From positions 3,467 to 67,466 of the forward strand of contig CAWBGE010000015.1 of assembly GCA_963788185.1 (NCBI GenBank): a DNA stretch of 64,000 nt, read 5' to 3'. The translations under genes and the position numbers were made by a program. Source of the stretch: CAIWHR01 sp963788185 (lineage in GTDB: Bacteria; Pseudomonadota; Gammaproteobacteria; Burkholderiales; Casimicrobiaceae). This document shows positions 1 through 9,067 of the stretch, one piece after another; position 1 is the stretch's first letter; each line of letters opens with the position of its first letter. A model generated the notes under the pieces. It saw only the letters and a list, made by a program, of their open reading frames with translations, searched no databases and was not told the origin of the DNA.

Positions 1-243
1 CCTTCTTCCACCCGGCGGCGGGATTGCATGCAGAACTCGGCCTCGAACAGATAGTGGCTGACCATCGCCGAGAAAGGGCCGTTGACACCCGCGCCTTGCC
101 GACCCGGACCCGGTCCACCGCCGTCTACATGTTGCCCGGGATGCCGCGGCGCGGAACGCCGCCGAGGACGGCGAACGCGTGGACGAGGGCGTCGAACAGC
201 CTCTCGTGGGTCTGCAGCGGGTAGGCGCGCAGGACGAATGCCC
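1..243 (-). pseudogene. IS21-family IstA transposase fragment
   Basis: Read on the minus strand, this stretch matches the middle of IstA, the DDE transposase of IS21-family elements. One frame gives YPLQTHERLFDALVHAF, then GVPRRGIPGNM. An in-frame TAG follows, then TAVDRVRVGKARV. A second frame gives MVSHYLFEAEFC, and the first frame resumes with NPAAGWKK. The stop codon plus two frame changes inside about 80 codons mean the copy is dead. The rest of the gene lies left of the window or is deleted. Family assignment rests on remembered IstA motifs. Confidence 0.72.
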
Positions 244-378
244 GGCTTTAGGTCTGAATCGCCAGGTCCACCGCTAGGGGTTCGCTACATTCGACGGGAC
301 ATTTTCGGCCGGCGCCAACCAGCGATCGCGATGTCCGCCCGGCAAGCGGCGCGAATACCACCACATCGCACTCCACGG

Positions 379-432
379 TTGACACGGACTGGGGGGTGCC
401 AATAAAATGGAACGGTGTCCCGTATAGCGGGA
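379..432 (+). promoter_or_regulatory. Promoter with overlapping IclR-type operator
   Basis: A consensus -35 box TTGACA (379-384) is followed after 17-18 bp by an AT-rich -10 candidate (ATAAAAT, about 402-408). The perfect palindrome TCCCG-TATAG-CGGGA (418-432) covers the expected start of transcription. The arrangement implies repression, or IclR-type control, of the lyase gene starting at 510. The same arms followed by GATAAC recur before the related lyase gene at 9068. Confidence 0.6.
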
Positions 433-509
433 TAACGTGGCCGACGGCCGAACGGCGAGGCGCGGCTCAGTCGGAGTCGCCGCCAACGAACGGGAACGGG
501 AGACAAAAA

Positions 510-1418
510 ATGACCAACGAGATCGCCCAGTCGGTGCGTACGCTACTCACCGGCATCCTGCCGCCAATCGCCATGCCGTTCGACCAGGACGGAAATCTCC
601 TCCCCGACGGCCTCAAGCCGCAGATCGACCTGATGATCGCCAACGGCGTGCGCGCCATCGTGGCCGGGGGCTCCACCGGTGAGGGCCATACGCTGTCCCG
701 CGACGAGTTCGCCATAGCGATGAAGGTTGCCCATGACGCCGTCGCCGGCCGCGTGCCCTTCGTCGTTGGCTTGATCGTCAACTCGACCAAGGAGGCCGTC
801 GAGCGTTTCGAACTGCTCAAGGGCCTCGACATCGCGGCACTGCAGGTCACGCCGGTTCACTACCTCTTCAAGCCGCAACTCGAATCGACGATCAACCACT
901 TCCGCGTGATCTGGGAGAAGACGAGGACGCCCATCCTCATCTACAACGTCATCCCGTGGAACTACCTTTCGCCCAGGGACATGCTGACCATCATGGACAG
1001 CGTTCCCGGCGTCGTCGGCATCAAGCAGAGCTCCGGCGACCTCAAGACGCTGTCCGACCTGCTGCTCGATGCGAAGCCCGAGAACGTGATTCTGAGCGGT
1101 ATTGACGCGCTGCTGTATCCGGCATTCACCCTGGGTGGGCACGGCGCCATCAGTGCGTTGACGTCAGCGCTGCCGGGCGTGAGCGTCAAGCTCTTTAACG
1201 CCGTCGCAAGAGGCGACCACCCATTGGGAAGAGACATCCACTTCAAGCTCAACGCGCTCTGGAACGTGCTGCGCCACGACAACCTTCCGGCCTGCGTGAA
1301 GTACATCCAGTCACGTCAGGGCTTGCCGCTGTTCTATCCGCGGCCTCCGATGGAACAGGTTACCGATCAGCAGAAAGTCGAGATCGACAGGTATCTCGCC
1401 CCACTGTTGGTGCTCTAG
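510..1418 (+). CDS. DapA/NanA-superfamily lyase or dehydratase (copy 1)
   Basis: A 302-residue class I aldolase-fold enzyme of the dihydrodipicolinate synthase/N-acetylneuraminate lyase superfamily. Visible signatures are GGSTGEG (53-59), the catalytic-type Tyr in IYNVIPW (Y145) and the Schiff-base Lys in GIKQSSGD (K172). ATG 510 follows GGGAGAC and begins the conserved core; an upstream in-frame start at 396 would add a nonconserved tail. Its closest relative in the window is the enzyme at 9068 (shared TPVHY and YNV motifs). The substrate is probably a 2-keto-3-deoxy or related sugar acid, inferred from neighbouring IclR and carboxylate-transporter genes. Real dihydrodipicolinate synthase is less likely in this catabolic setting. 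Confidence 0.88.
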   Translation: MTNEIAQSVRTLLTGILPPIAMPFDQDGNLLPDGLKPQIDLMIANGVRAIVAGGSTGEGHTLSRDEFAIAMKVAHDAVAGRVPFVVGLIVNSTKEAVERFELLKGLDIAALQVTPVHYLFKPQLESTINHFRVIWEKTRTPILIYNVIPWNYLSPRDMLTIMDSVPGVVGIKQSSGDLKTLSDLLLDAKPENVILSGIDALLYPAFTLGGHGAISALTSALPGVSVKLFNAVARGDHPLGRDIHFKLNALWNVLRHDNLPACVKYIQSRQGLPLFYPRPPMEQVTDQQKVEIDRYLAPLLVL

Positions 1419-1502
1419 GCCGCGGATTCGCTGGAGCGTCTGCGCCCCCAGCAACTCGCACCCTCGAGTTAAGGCGAAAACGGCCATGTCTTCGGTTGGT
1501 CG

Positions 1503-2321
1503 ATGCGTAGCGGACGGCTCGGCATGAAGAGCGACGCCAAGGTTCCGACGCGGAGCCGGCCGGGGGAGGAGAACCTCAAGTCCCTCACCAAGGCGGCTGC
1601 CATCCTGAACTGTTTCTCGACCGATCGCCGGTCCCTGTCGCTGGCCGAGATCTGCGCGATGCTTGACTATCCGCGCAGCACGACGCACCGGTTCTTGGCC
1701 TCGATGCGGGAGGTCGGACTCCTCGACCAGGACAGGCAGCGCGGCGATTACCGACTCGGCATCCGCCTGTTCCAGCTGGGCAACACGGTGCTGGCCAATC
1801 TCGATCTGCACCGCGAGGCGGCGCCGTTCGTCGAGACGTTACAGCGCCTGACCAACCTGACGGTCCATCTCGCCGTGTTCGACGGGCTGCGCGCCGTCGT
1901 CGTTCGACGGCTAGAGCCGTCAGGCGACCTCCCCCGACCGGCGACGTTGATCGAGAACGCGCCGTCCTATTGCACCAGCGTGGGCAAAGCCATTCTGGCC
2001 TACCAGCCCAGGGAAGTGGTCGACCGGGTGATTGAACTCGGCCTCGAGCCATTCACCGAGAGTACGATCATCAGCGGTCCGGCGCTGCTGGCGGAACTGG
2101 AGCGGACGCGGGAGAGAGGGTATGCGCTGGACCAGGGCGAGCACCAGCCAGGGCTCCTGTGCATCGGCGCTCCCATACGAGACGAAAGCGAGCGCGTATT
2201 TGCGTCGATCAGCGTCAGCGGTCCGACCTGGATGATACACATCGAAGAGTCCGGCGAACTGTCGAAGATCGTCGTCCACAACGCCAACCAGATCTCTCGA
2301 CGGTTGGGTGCGTACACATGA
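1503..2321 (+). CDS. IclR-family transcriptional regulator
   Basis: A 272-residue regulator with the IclR layout. The N-terminal winged helix-turn-helix spans about 25-90 (LAEICAMLDYPRSTTHRFL), followed by a GYRLG-like linker (GDYRLGIRLFQLG). The C-terminal effector domain includes the conserved CTSVGKAILAY segment, ERGYALDQGEHQPG and the APIRD..ISVSGP strand. It lies just downstream of a lyase gene and upstream of the tripartite transporter genes, so it probably senses their substrate and acts at the CCCG/CGGG palindromes. The start is uncertain: ATG 1503 and ATG 1524 are both possible and neither has a strong Shine-Dalgarno. Confidence 0.9.
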   Translation: MRSGRLGMKSDAKVPTRSRPGEENLKSLTKAAAILNCFSTDRRSLSLAEICAMLDYPRSTTHRFLASMREVGLLDQDRQRGDYRLGIRLFQLGNTVLANLDLHREAAPFVETLQRLTNLTVHLAVFDGLRAVVVRRLEPSGDLPRPATLIENAPSYCTSVGKAILAYQPREVVDRVIELGLEPFTESTIISGPALLAELERTRERGYALDQGEHQPGLLCIGAPIRDESERVFASISVSGPTWMIHIEESGELSKIVVHNANQISRRLGAYT

Positions 2322-2630
2322 CGCGTCCCGGTCAGGGGCGTGCTGGGGCTGTGGTCGGCACATCGACGGCGCGTGGACATTGCGGGCCACACAGCCCGGT
2401 GCGTCGCGAGGGCCGCGTCGGGCGCAGGCGGTTGTCATGTTTTCTTGAGACGAACGTCGTCGGCGCTGGACGCATGCAGTGGCACAGGTGTGTTGGGACG
2501 CAGGTATGTTGCTGTGCCGGATTTGGGTCGACGCCAGTTTTCGGACTACCATTTCACATTCTGGGACGGCTGTCCGCGAACCGGTGCGTTTTCGGAACGA
2601 ATGGCAAGTTGATCAAGGGAGGGATGATCC
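2322..2630. other. Intergenic region, no gene seen
   Basis: About 309 bp between the IclR gene and tctC. Short overlapping frames run through it but none resembles a protein I know. It should contain the promoter of the tctC-tctB-tctA operon. No clean -35/-10 pair or palindrome stood out. A strong Shine-Dalgarno (AAGGGAGGG, 2615-2623) immediately precedes the tctC ATG. Confidence 0.5.
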
Positions 2631-3614
2631 ATGACTTTTACCAGGCGTCGTTTTGTGTCTTCCACCGTCGCGTCGGCCTCGCTGTTCGCGTTAGGCGCTT
2701 CGCCACTCCGTGCTGCCGGGTTCCCTGAACGAGACATCACGCTCGTCGTGCCCTGGGCCGCCGGCGGCGGCACCGACGCACTCGGGCGAACGCTGACGAA
2801 GAACGCGAAGCAGTACATCGGGGTCAACGTGGCGGTCGTGAACCGCCCGGGCGGGACGGGTGTCGCCGGCATGCAGAGTGTCGCCACAGCAAAGCCCGAC
2901 GGCTACACGATCGGCCTGGTGACCTTCCATCTTTCCAGCTATCGCCTGACGGGACTGAGCCAGCTATCGTTTCGGGACTTCGAGCCGATCATGCTCCTGA
3001 ACCGGTCTCCAACGGGCTTCTTGGTGAAGGCCGACTCGCCCTACAAGTCGATGAAGGACCTGGTCGACTACGCGAAAGCCAACCCCGGCGTCGTGACGGT
3101 GGCGACCTCCGGAGCCGGAGCCGTCCCGCATCTGTCTGCCGCACTCCTGGCCAAGCAAATTGGCATCAAGCTCACCTTCGTCCCGTTCGACGGCGGCGCT
3201 CCGGCGCGCACGGCGGTGCTGGGTGGCCACGTCACCATGTTGGCGGTAAACTCCGAAGAGGCACTGCAGTTTTACAAGTCCAAGCAGCTTCGGTTCCTGG
3301 CCCTCAACACCGACGAACGGCACTCCTCGTTCCCCGACGTGCCGACGATCGCCGAGGCCGGCTTCCCGCTTAGCACGTTGCTGCTCGACTGGCGCGGGCT
3401 CGCCGCCCCGAAGGGAACGCCGCCGGCGATCCTCGATGTATTGACCGTCGGCTTCCGGAAGATGGCCGACGATCCGGACTACAAGCGCCTCATGGACGAG
3501 ATGGCGCTGCCGCGCGCCAATGCGGAGCGCGAGAAGTACAGCGCGTTTCTCGAAGGCATCGAGAAGGCGCTCGAGCCTGCCCTGGCGGAGGTCGGTCTGC
3601 TGAAGAAGATCTGA
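2631..3614 (+). CDS. tctC: TctC/Bug-family periplasmic solute receptor
   Basis: A 327-residue extracytoplasmic receptor of the tripartite tricarboxylate transporter (TTT) family. The N terminus is a Tat-like signal (TRRRFVSS, hydrophobic stretch, cleavage near PLRAAG). The mature start FPERDITLVVPWAAGGGTD is the hallmark of Bug proteins, and NRPGGTGVAGM is the second typical motif. ATG 2631 is fixed by the AAGGGAGGG Shine-Dalgarno. It is followed after 8 bp by tctB and then tctA, forming a complete TTT system. Bug receptors bind small carboxylates; a keto- or sugar-acid ligand is likely here but not shown. Confidence 0.92.
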   Translation: MTFTRRRFVSSTVASASLFALGASPLRAAGFPERDITLVVPWAAGGGTDALGRTLTKNAKQYIGVNVAVVNRPGGTGVAGMQSVATAKPDGYTIGLVTFHLSSYRLTGLSQLSFRDFEPIMLLNRSPTGFLVKADSPYKSMKDLVDYAKANPGVVTVATSGAGAVPHLSAALLAKQIGIKLTFVPFDGGAPARTAVLGGHVTMLAVNSEEALQFYKSKQLRFLALNTDERHSSFPDVPTIAEAGFPLSTLLLDWRGLAAPKGTPPAILDVLTVGFRKMADDPDYKRLMDEMALPRANAEREKYSAFLEGIEKALEPALAEVGLLKKI

Positions 3615-3622
3615 TCGACCCC

Positions 3623-4090
3623 ATGAAGCCGCGAAAACGTACCGGCGACACTGTCGCCGGTACGGTCCTCTGGACGATGGCCGCAATCATCGTCCAGCAG
3701 TCGACGACCTGGCCGGTCGCCGGGGACGTGGCGGGCGACCCTACCGTTTTTCCCCGCGCGCTCGCCGCGATCATGTTCGCCTGCGGATTAGCCCTCTTCG
3801 TCTTCCGCCGCCCGCCTCCCGAAGGCGCGGGAGGAACGCGTGAGCACAGGCCAGCGCTGACGCTGGCCGCGGTTGGCGCGACCATATTGCTCGCTTTGTC
3901 GCTCGAGCCGTTCGGGCTCGTGCCCGCGGGGATCGTCTTCCTTGTCGTCGCGCAGCGCATTGCCGGGGCTCCCTGGCGAAGCGCGCTGCCTTTTGCGGTG
4001 GGAACGCCGATCCTGATATGGCTTGTATTTGTCACGGCCCTGAACGTCCCGCTGCCGCGGGGCGAGATCTGGCTCCGGCTCTTTTCCTGA
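3623..4090 (+). CDS. tctB: TctB-family small membrane subunit
   Basis: A 155-residue protein with four hydrophobic segments, as expected of the small TTT membrane subunit. The sequence GDPTVFPRALAAIMFACGLALF early in the protein is the usual TctB signature around the second membrane span. The gene sits between the receptor and the large permease subunit with short gaps, so the three are almost certainly co-transcribed. TctB is poorly conserved; the call rests on size, topology, the GDP..FPR motif and position. Confidence 0.85.
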   Translation: MKPRKRTGDTVAGTVLWTMAAIIVQQSTTWPVAGDVAGDPTVFPRALAAIMFACGLALFVFRRPPPEGAGGTREHRPALTLAAVGATILLALSLEPFGLVPAGIVFLVVAQRIAGAPWRSALPFAVGTPILIWLVFVTALNVPLPRGEIWLRLFS

Positions 4091-4115
4091 TATCGAGGCG
4101 AGGCGGCTCCCCGAC

Positions 4116-5627
4116 ATGTTCGACGCACAGTTGTTCCTGGCGGGCTTCGTCACCATCGCCAGTCCGCAGGTGTTCCCCTTCCTGATCGCGGGATCGATGA
4201 TGGGGATCATCGTCGGCGCCATTCCGGGCCTTACGGCAACGATGGCGATCGCGCTCCTGATTCCGTTCACCTTCGCCATGCAGCCGATCGCCGGGATCGT
4301 GATGCTGCTCGCCATCTATGCATCCGGCATTTATGCGGGCGGCATCGCCTCGATCCTCATCCGCACGCCCGGAACGCCCGCCGCAGCGGCAACGCTGCTC
4401 GACGGCTATCCGATGGCGCAGAAGGGGGAGGCCGGCCGCGCGATCGGAATTGCCACCATTTCGTCGGGCATCGGCGGCCTGTTCTCAGCCTGTGCGCTCA
4501 CGCTTTTCGCGCCGATCCTCGCGACCGTCGCGCTCCGCTTCTCCGCTCCCGAGTATTTCAGCCTCGCCTTGTTCGGGTTGGTCGTCACGATGAGCCTGTC
4601 GGGGAATTCTCTCCTGCGCGGCTTCGTTTCCGTGCTGATCGGCCTGACGGTCGGCCTGATCGGGATCGATCCGATCGGCGGATTCCAGCGGCTGAATTTC
4701 GGCTACGCCGAGCTGAGCGGCGGCTTCAACTTCGTCGCGGTTATGATCGGGCTCTTCTCACTCGCGGAAGCCTTCCGCCAGATGGAGCAGATCGCAACGC
4801 TCCCGCCGGTCCCGCCCGCCGTCCGCAACGTGCTGCCGCGATTTATGGAGATTGCGGGCATGTGGAAGGTGTATCTGCGCTCCTGCATCTATGGCCTGCT
4901 CATCGGCATCACCCCCGGCGTCGGCGCCGAGACATCGAGCTTCCTGGCCTATGCCGAGACGAAGCGGACGGCGAAGGATCCGTCCCGGTTCGGCAAGGGC
5001 GCACCCGAAGGCGTGGCGGCCGCCCAGGCGGCGGAGAACGGAAGCACGGGCGGCGATCTGCTGCCGATGCTAACGCTCGGCGTGCCGGGCGACGCGGCGA
5101 CGGCGGTGCTGATGGGCGCATTGACCATTCACAACCTCCAACCCGGCCCGATGCTGTTTCAGGAACGGCCCGACCTCGTGCACCAGATCTTCGCCGGCAT
5201 GATCTCGGCCAACATTACCTTCGTGATTCTCGGCCTGGCCGGTGCCCGCCTGTTTGCCAAGATCGTGCAGATCGACCGCCGCGTTCTGGTTCCGCTGGTC
5301 TGCCTGCTCAGCCTGATCGGTGCCTACGCGATCGATAACAACCCGATGGATGTCTGGGTGACCCTGGTCTTCGGAGTCATCGGCTGGCTCATGCAGCGCA
5401 ATGGCTTTCCGGTCTCGCCGATCGTGCTGGCGGTGATCCTTGGCGGGATGATGGAGTCCAATCTCCGCCGCACGCTGGTGATGGGTCTCGGAAGTCCGGC
5501 AATCATTCTCCAGCGCCCGATCGCCTTGTTCATTCTGGCACTGGCGGCGTTCAGCCTGTTCGCCGTGATCCGCCGAAATGTGAAGGACGCTCGGAGCCGC
5601 AAGACCGGCTCCGACCCCGGCACTTGA
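4116..5627 (+). CDS. tctA: TctA-family large permease subunit
   Basis: A 503-residue, very hydrophobic protein with about 12 membrane spans. TctA signatures are present: GIIVGAIPGLTATMAIALL near residues 29-47, PGTPAAAATLLDGYPMA around 88-104, and the second half repeat GITPGVGAETSSFLAY. The C terminus has NPMDVWVTLVFGVIGWLMQ and PIVLAVILGGMMESNLRR. It moves the ligand delivered by TctC across the inner membrane with an ion gradient. It completes the TTT operon and precedes the SDR and NanA-like genes, which may act on the imported compound. Confidence 0.93.
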   Translation: MFDAQLFLAGFVTIASPQVFPFLIAGSMMGIIVGAIPGLTATMAIALLIPFTFAMQPIAGIVMLLAIYASGIYAGGIASILIRTPGTPAAAATLLDGYPMAQKGEAGRAIGIATISSGIGGLFSACALTLFAPILATVALRFSAPEYFSLALFGLVVTMSLSGNSLLRGFVSVLIGLTVGLIGIDPIGGFQRLNFGYAELSGGFNFVAVMIGLFSLAEAFRQMEQIATLPPVPPAVRNVLPRFMEIAGMWKVYLRSCIYGLLIGITPGVGAETSSFLAYAETKRTAKDPSRFGKGAPEGVAAAQAAENGSTGGDLLPMLTLGVPGDAATAVLMGALTIHNLQPGPMLFQERPDLVHQIFAGMISANITFVILGLAGARLFAKIVQIDRRVLVPLVCLLSLIGAYAIDNNPMDVWVTLVFGVIGWLMQRNGFPVSPIVLAVILGGMMESNLRRTLVMGLGSPAIILQRPIALFILALAAFSLFAVIRRNVKDARSRKTGSDPGT

Positions 5628-5738
5628 TATGCGGCCGGCCGGTCCCGCGGTATGTGTGGGAAAGGCGAAACCGTTCGACCCGGCAGGTGCATCGCCGGAC
5701 TGACCTGACCGGCGGAGGCCGGCACTGAGGACATCTCG

Positions 5739-6557
5739 ATGAACGACATGTTTGCTGTCAAGGATCGCATCTGCATCGTAACGGGCGGGCTCGGCCAGCT
5801 CGGCACGCAGTTCTCGACATCGCTGGCGCAGGCCGGTGCGAAGGTCGCTATCTACAGCCGGCGTCCGTTCGGGGGCGCGGACCTGGAAAAGAAATTCCCC
5901 GGACTGACCGACCGAATCAAGGTCTACGTCGCCAGCGTCACCGACAAGGCAGCGCTGGAGGCGGCGACCGTGGAGCTCATTGCCGAGTGGGGGGTTCCCC
6001 ACGTTCTGGTTAACAATGCAGGTATCGACTCCAAGCCGACCGGTTCGGCCGATCAGAACAGTCCCTTCGAGATCTATCCGAAGCAGTATTGGGACGAGGT
6101 TATCGACACGAATCTGACCGGTGTGATGCTGTGTTGTCAGGTCGTCGGTCCGCGCATGGCCGAGGCGCGGCGCGGCTCCATCATCAACGTCGGGTCGATG
6201 TACGGCATGGTGTCGCCGAACCAGTCGCTCTATGCCTACCGCGAGAAGCGTGACGGCAAGCCTTTCAAGAAGGCGATCTCCTATGCGGCGTCGAAGGCGG
6301 CGCTGCTCAACCTGACGCGCTATCTCGGCACCTACTGGGCGGAGCAGAACGTGCGCGTGAATCTCATCACCTTCGGCGGCGTCAAGACGGCGAACTTCGA
6401 CAAGGAGTTCGTCGACGCTTTCCTCGAGCGCGTGCCAATGCGCCGCCAAGCCGAGATTGCCGAGTTCAGCGGTCCGGTCCACTTCCTCGCGTCCGATGCG
6501 TCGTCGTACATGACCGGCTCGAACGTGGTCGTGGATGGCGGCTTCACCGCCTGGTGA
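5739..6557 (+). CDS. SDR-family NAD(P)-dependent oxidoreductase
   Basis: A 272-residue classical short-chain dehydrogenase. The nucleotide-binding glycine motif TGGLGQLG is at 15-22, NNAGID at about 92-97, and the catalytic set is S153, Y182 and K186 (YAASK). The C terminus has the usual SYMTGSNVVVDGGFTAW. An insertion of about 10 residues (YREKRDGKPFKK) lies between the catalytic Ser and Tyr, as in some sialic/ulosonic-acid-associated SDRs. It follows the transporter operon and precedes the NanA-like lyase, so oxidation or reduction of a sugar acid is the probable role. The exact substrate cannot be read from sequence. Confidence 0.88.
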   Translation: MNDMFAVKDRICIVTGGLGQLGTQFSTSLAQAGAKVAIYSRRPFGGADLEKKFPGLTDRIKVYVASVTDKAALEAATVELIAEWGVPHVLVNNAGIDSKPTGSADQNSPFEIYPKQYWDEVIDTNLTGVMLCCQVVGPRMAEARRGSIINVGSMYGMVSPNQSLYAYREKRDGKPFKKAISYAASKAALLNLTRYLGTYWAEQNVRVNLITFGGVKTANFDKEFVDAFLERVPMRRQAEIAEFSGPVHFLASDASSYMTGSNVVVDGGFTAW

Positions 6558-6609
6558 GCGTATCCCCGATCAGCCGCAAAGGACGGACCGGAGGGTCCGA
6601 CGCGAATCC

Positions 6610-7524
6610 ATGACAGCAACGATTTCCCGGCCGCCCCGGCTCGCCGGCCTCCATGCGGCCCTGATGACGCCCTACGACGAGGCAGGCGAGATATCCCGCT
6701 CCTGCCTCAAGCAACTCGTCGACCGCGCGCTTGCGCATGGCCTCGACGGGATCTACGTCGGCGGGTCGACCGGCGAGTCGCTCCTGCTCGGCGCGGATGA
6801 GCGGGAACTCGTCTTCCGCGACGCGGCGGAGGCCGCGGACGGGCGCGGCGCCCTGATTGGCCACGTCGGCGCGATCTCCACCCGCGAGGCCGAACGGCTC
6901 GCCCGCTGCTGCGCGGCAAGCGGCTACCACGCGGTCTCGGCGATTCCCCCGATCTACTTTCGCCACTCCAAGGCGTCCATCCGCGACTATTATGCGGCGA
7001 TCGTCCAGGCGGCCGGCGGCCTGCCCCTCGTCGTCTACAACGTTCCGGCGATGACTGGCATCGAGTTCAAGCTTGCCGACCTCCAGGACCTGCTGCGATT
7101 GCCCGGCGTGATCGGCGTCAAGCAGACGTCGAACGACATGTACCAGATGGAGCAGTTGCGCCGGGCGTTCCCGGACCTGCTGCTGCTCAACGGCTTCGAC
7201 GAGATGCTGCTCGCGGGGCTCGTCTCCGGCGCAAATGGTGGCATCGGGAGCACCTACGGCCTCATGGGACAGCGATGGGTCGAGCTGCGCCGCCGACTCG
7301 AGGCCGGCGACGTCCATGGGGCGCTCGAGATCCAGTCGCGGTGCAACGCGGTGATCGACGTGTTGGTCGAGTTCGGCGTCTTTCCCGCGCTCAAGTACCT
7401 CATGGCCCGGATGGGCGTCATCCGGACGACGCGCTGCCGCGCGCCGATGGAGACCCTCGGCACGACGGTCGAGCGGCTCGATCGGATCGCGCGCGAGCTC
7501 GCCGACGAGGTCGGGCGCGCGTGA
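6610..7524 (+). CDS. N-acetylneuraminate lyase-like DapA-superfamily enzyme
   Basis: A 304-residue aldolase-fold protein with GGSTGE (51-56), YNVPAMTG (Tyr at 143) and the Schiff-base Lys in VKQTSND (K171). Among the four superfamily members here it looks most like sialic-acid lyase (NanA): KQTSNDMYQMEQLRR, LLNGFDEMLLAG, ANGGIGSTYGLMG and CNAVIDVL..FGVF..LK are all NanA-type. ATG 6610 begins the conserved core; the longer frame from 6535 overlaps the SDR stop and adds an unrelated tail. It likely cleaves a 2-keto acid to pyruvate plus an aldehyde. Sialic acid itself is uncertain because no nanE, nanK or sialidase is present. Confidence 0.87.
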   Translation: MTATISRPPRLAGLHAALMTPYDEAGEISRSCLKQLVDRALAHGLDGIYVGGSTGESLLLGADERELVFRDAAEAADGRGALIGHVGAISTREAERLARCCAASGYHAVSAIPPIYFRHSKASIRDYYAAIVQAAGGLPLVVYNVPAMTGIEFKLADLQDLLRLPGVIGVKQTSNDMYQMEQLRRAFPDLLLLNGFDEMLLAGLVSGANGGIGSTYGLMGQRWVELRRRLEAGDVHGALEIQSRCNAVIDVLVEFGVFPALKYLMARMGVIRTTRCRAPMETLGTTVERLDRIARELADEVGRA

Positions 7525-7623
7525 GTCCGGGCAGTCCAGCCCGACACCGCTGAACGGCTGTCATTCGACGCGGATCCGACTGAAGCGTCGCTGCTGAAGC
7601 GCCACTGGAGCGAAGCTACCCAC

Positions 7624-8580
7624 CTAACCCCCGTCCGACTTTGCGGCGCCACCTCTGGTCGTCGTTGCCTTCGTCATGGGACGCCGCGCATCGACTTTCA
7701 CCGCGGGCTTCTTCAAGGCCGTACCGGATCGCCCCGGGCGGCCGGCGTGTTTGGGCTTCGGTATCGATCCTTGCGTCCTGCGGGACGCCAGCTTCGCTGC
7801 TTTCGCGGCGGCGTCAGCGTCGTACCCGAGACGGGCGGAGATAAGCTCCGCGTGCTTAATCACCAGCGGGGCGAGGCCGTGCAGGCGATCGTCAGGAAGC
7901 CGCTTGGCAGGGCCGCTGACGCTGATCGCCGCGATCACCTTGCCCGACGTATTGCGGATCGGGGCGGCGACGCAATGGACGTTGGCCTCGACCTCCCCGA
8001 GGTCGAGCGAGTAGCCCCTCGCTCGAATCGCAGCGAACTCGGCACGTAGGTCCTGCGAATCGGTGATGGTGTTGTGCGTATATGCAGGCAATCCGAGCCT
8101 GATGATCCGATTGATTGTCGGCTCGGGCTGGTACGCGAGCGCCGCCTTGCCCACGCCGGTGCAATGGCACGGCGAGAACTCCATCACGATCGTCGAGTTC
8201 TGGGTTCCCGAACGACCTCCGGCGGCTCGGTCGACGAAGCTCATCCGCCACCCGTCGAAGACACAGAGATGGACGTTCTCGCCGGCCTCGTGGCCCAGAA
8301 GTTCCACATGGGCGCGAGCCTCGGTGTGGATGTCCATGTTGAACAGCACCGTGTTGCCGAACTCGAATAGCTTGAGGCCCAATCGATACTCGCTTCGGTT
8401 GCCGTCCTGGTCGAGCAGTCCGATCTGGCGCAGTGACGCCACGAGCCGGTGCGTGGTGCTTTGGGGAAGTCCCGAGCGCACCGCCAATTCGGTGACCGAC
8501 AGCGACCGATCGACTGTCGAGAAGCACTCGAGGATCGTCATGAACTTCTGAAAGGACTTCACGCCGTAGTCGCTGGCCAT
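7624..8580 (-). CDS. IclR-family transcriptional regulator (divergent)
   Basis: A 318-residue IclR protein. The winged HTH is near 12-75 (SVTELAVRSGLPQSTTHRLVASLRQ), then SEYRLGLKLFEFG. The effector domain includes HCTGVGKAALAYQPE, ARGYSLDLGEVEANV and APIRNTSGKVIAAISVSGP. A basic, low-complexity C-terminal tail of about 60 residues (rich in Lys, Arg, Ala, Pro) follows and is longer than usual. ATG 8580 starts the conserved region; upstream codons to 8772 lack IclR character. It diverges from the lyase at 9068 across a 487-bp region with two CCCG/CGGG palindromes, so autoregulation and control of that gene are expected. Confidence 0.9.
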   Translation of the reverse strand: MASDYGVKSFQKFMTILECFSTVDRSLSVTELAVRSGLPQSTTHRLVASLRQIGLLDQDGNRSEYRLGLKLFEFGNTVLFNMDIHTEARAHVELLGHEAGENVHLCVFDGWRMSFVDRAAGGRSGTQNSTIVMEFSPCHCTGVGKAALAYQPEPTINRIIRLGLPAYTHNTITDSQDLRAEFAAIRARGYSLDLGEVEANVHCVAAPIRNTSGKVIAAISVSGPAKRLPDDRLHGLAPLVIKHAELISARLGYDADAAAKAAKLASRRTQGSIPKPKHAGRPGRSGTALKKPAVKVDARRPMTKATTTRGGAAKSDGG

Positions 8581-8704
8581 GGGAGTTGACTCGATGTGCG
8601 TGGGTAAGGACGCAACGCAATCAACTCCTCGCGTCGCGGCCCGTGGCAAAGGTGCCACCTCGTTCAAGGAGTGGCGCCTAACAAGGATAACCCGAATCGT
8701 GAAA

Positions 8705-8721
8705 TTCCCGCAGTGCGGGAA
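8705..8721. promoter_or_regulatory. IclR-type operator palindrome
   Basis: TTCCCGCA-G-TGCGGGAA is a perfect 17-bp palindrome, 124 bp upstream of the divergent IclR start (8580). Its CCCGCA/TGCGGG arms match the half-sites found before the lyase genes. Likely an autoregulatory operator; inference from symmetry and position. Confidence 0.6.
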
Positions 8722-8854
8722 AAAGAACTCCGAGGCTATCGCGTGCGCAACGCGTTCGTCGCTCCGGTGCACGCGGGATTCTCTCCTTCGTTCCGAAGGA
8801 ATGTCCGTTCAGTTGTCGGGGTGGCTTCGCGACTGGACGTCGATGAACATCCTA

Positions 8855-8883
8855 TTGACGTAACCCGCATTACGGGATAACCA
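8855..8883 (+). promoter_or_regulatory. Promoter with operator between -35 and -10
   Basis: A -35-like TTGACG (8855-8860) and a weak -10 (about 8878-8883) bracket the palindrome CCCG-CATTA-CGGG (8864-8876). The string CGGGATAAC is shared with the site at 418-432. The position predicts promoter blocking of the lyase gene at 9068 by an IclR protein. Confidence 0.55.
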
Positions 8884-9067
8884 TGTCATGGTGCGAGGCG
8901 AACGGGCCATGTTCCGTCTTCCCCGGTCGACCGGAGTCCGTGCCCCGAAGGCGTCCGCGCATTGCTGTGCCGCTCCAGTCCCGGCCGTTGCGCGCGATTG
9001 CCGCAGGCCGGCTCCTCAGGAGCGACGCCGCTCGATCCGATCATTCCCGCGAAAGGCAAGCCGAACC

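Noticed and set aside
510..1418. Biosynthetic dapA for lysine
   Set aside because: Setting among IclR regulators and carboxylate importers and presence of several paralogues point to catabolism; no lysine genes nearby.
5070..6482. 470-codon minus-strand frame opposite tctA and the SDR gene
   Set aside because: Arg/His/Leu-rich shadow of high-GC genes with clear family motifs on the other strand.
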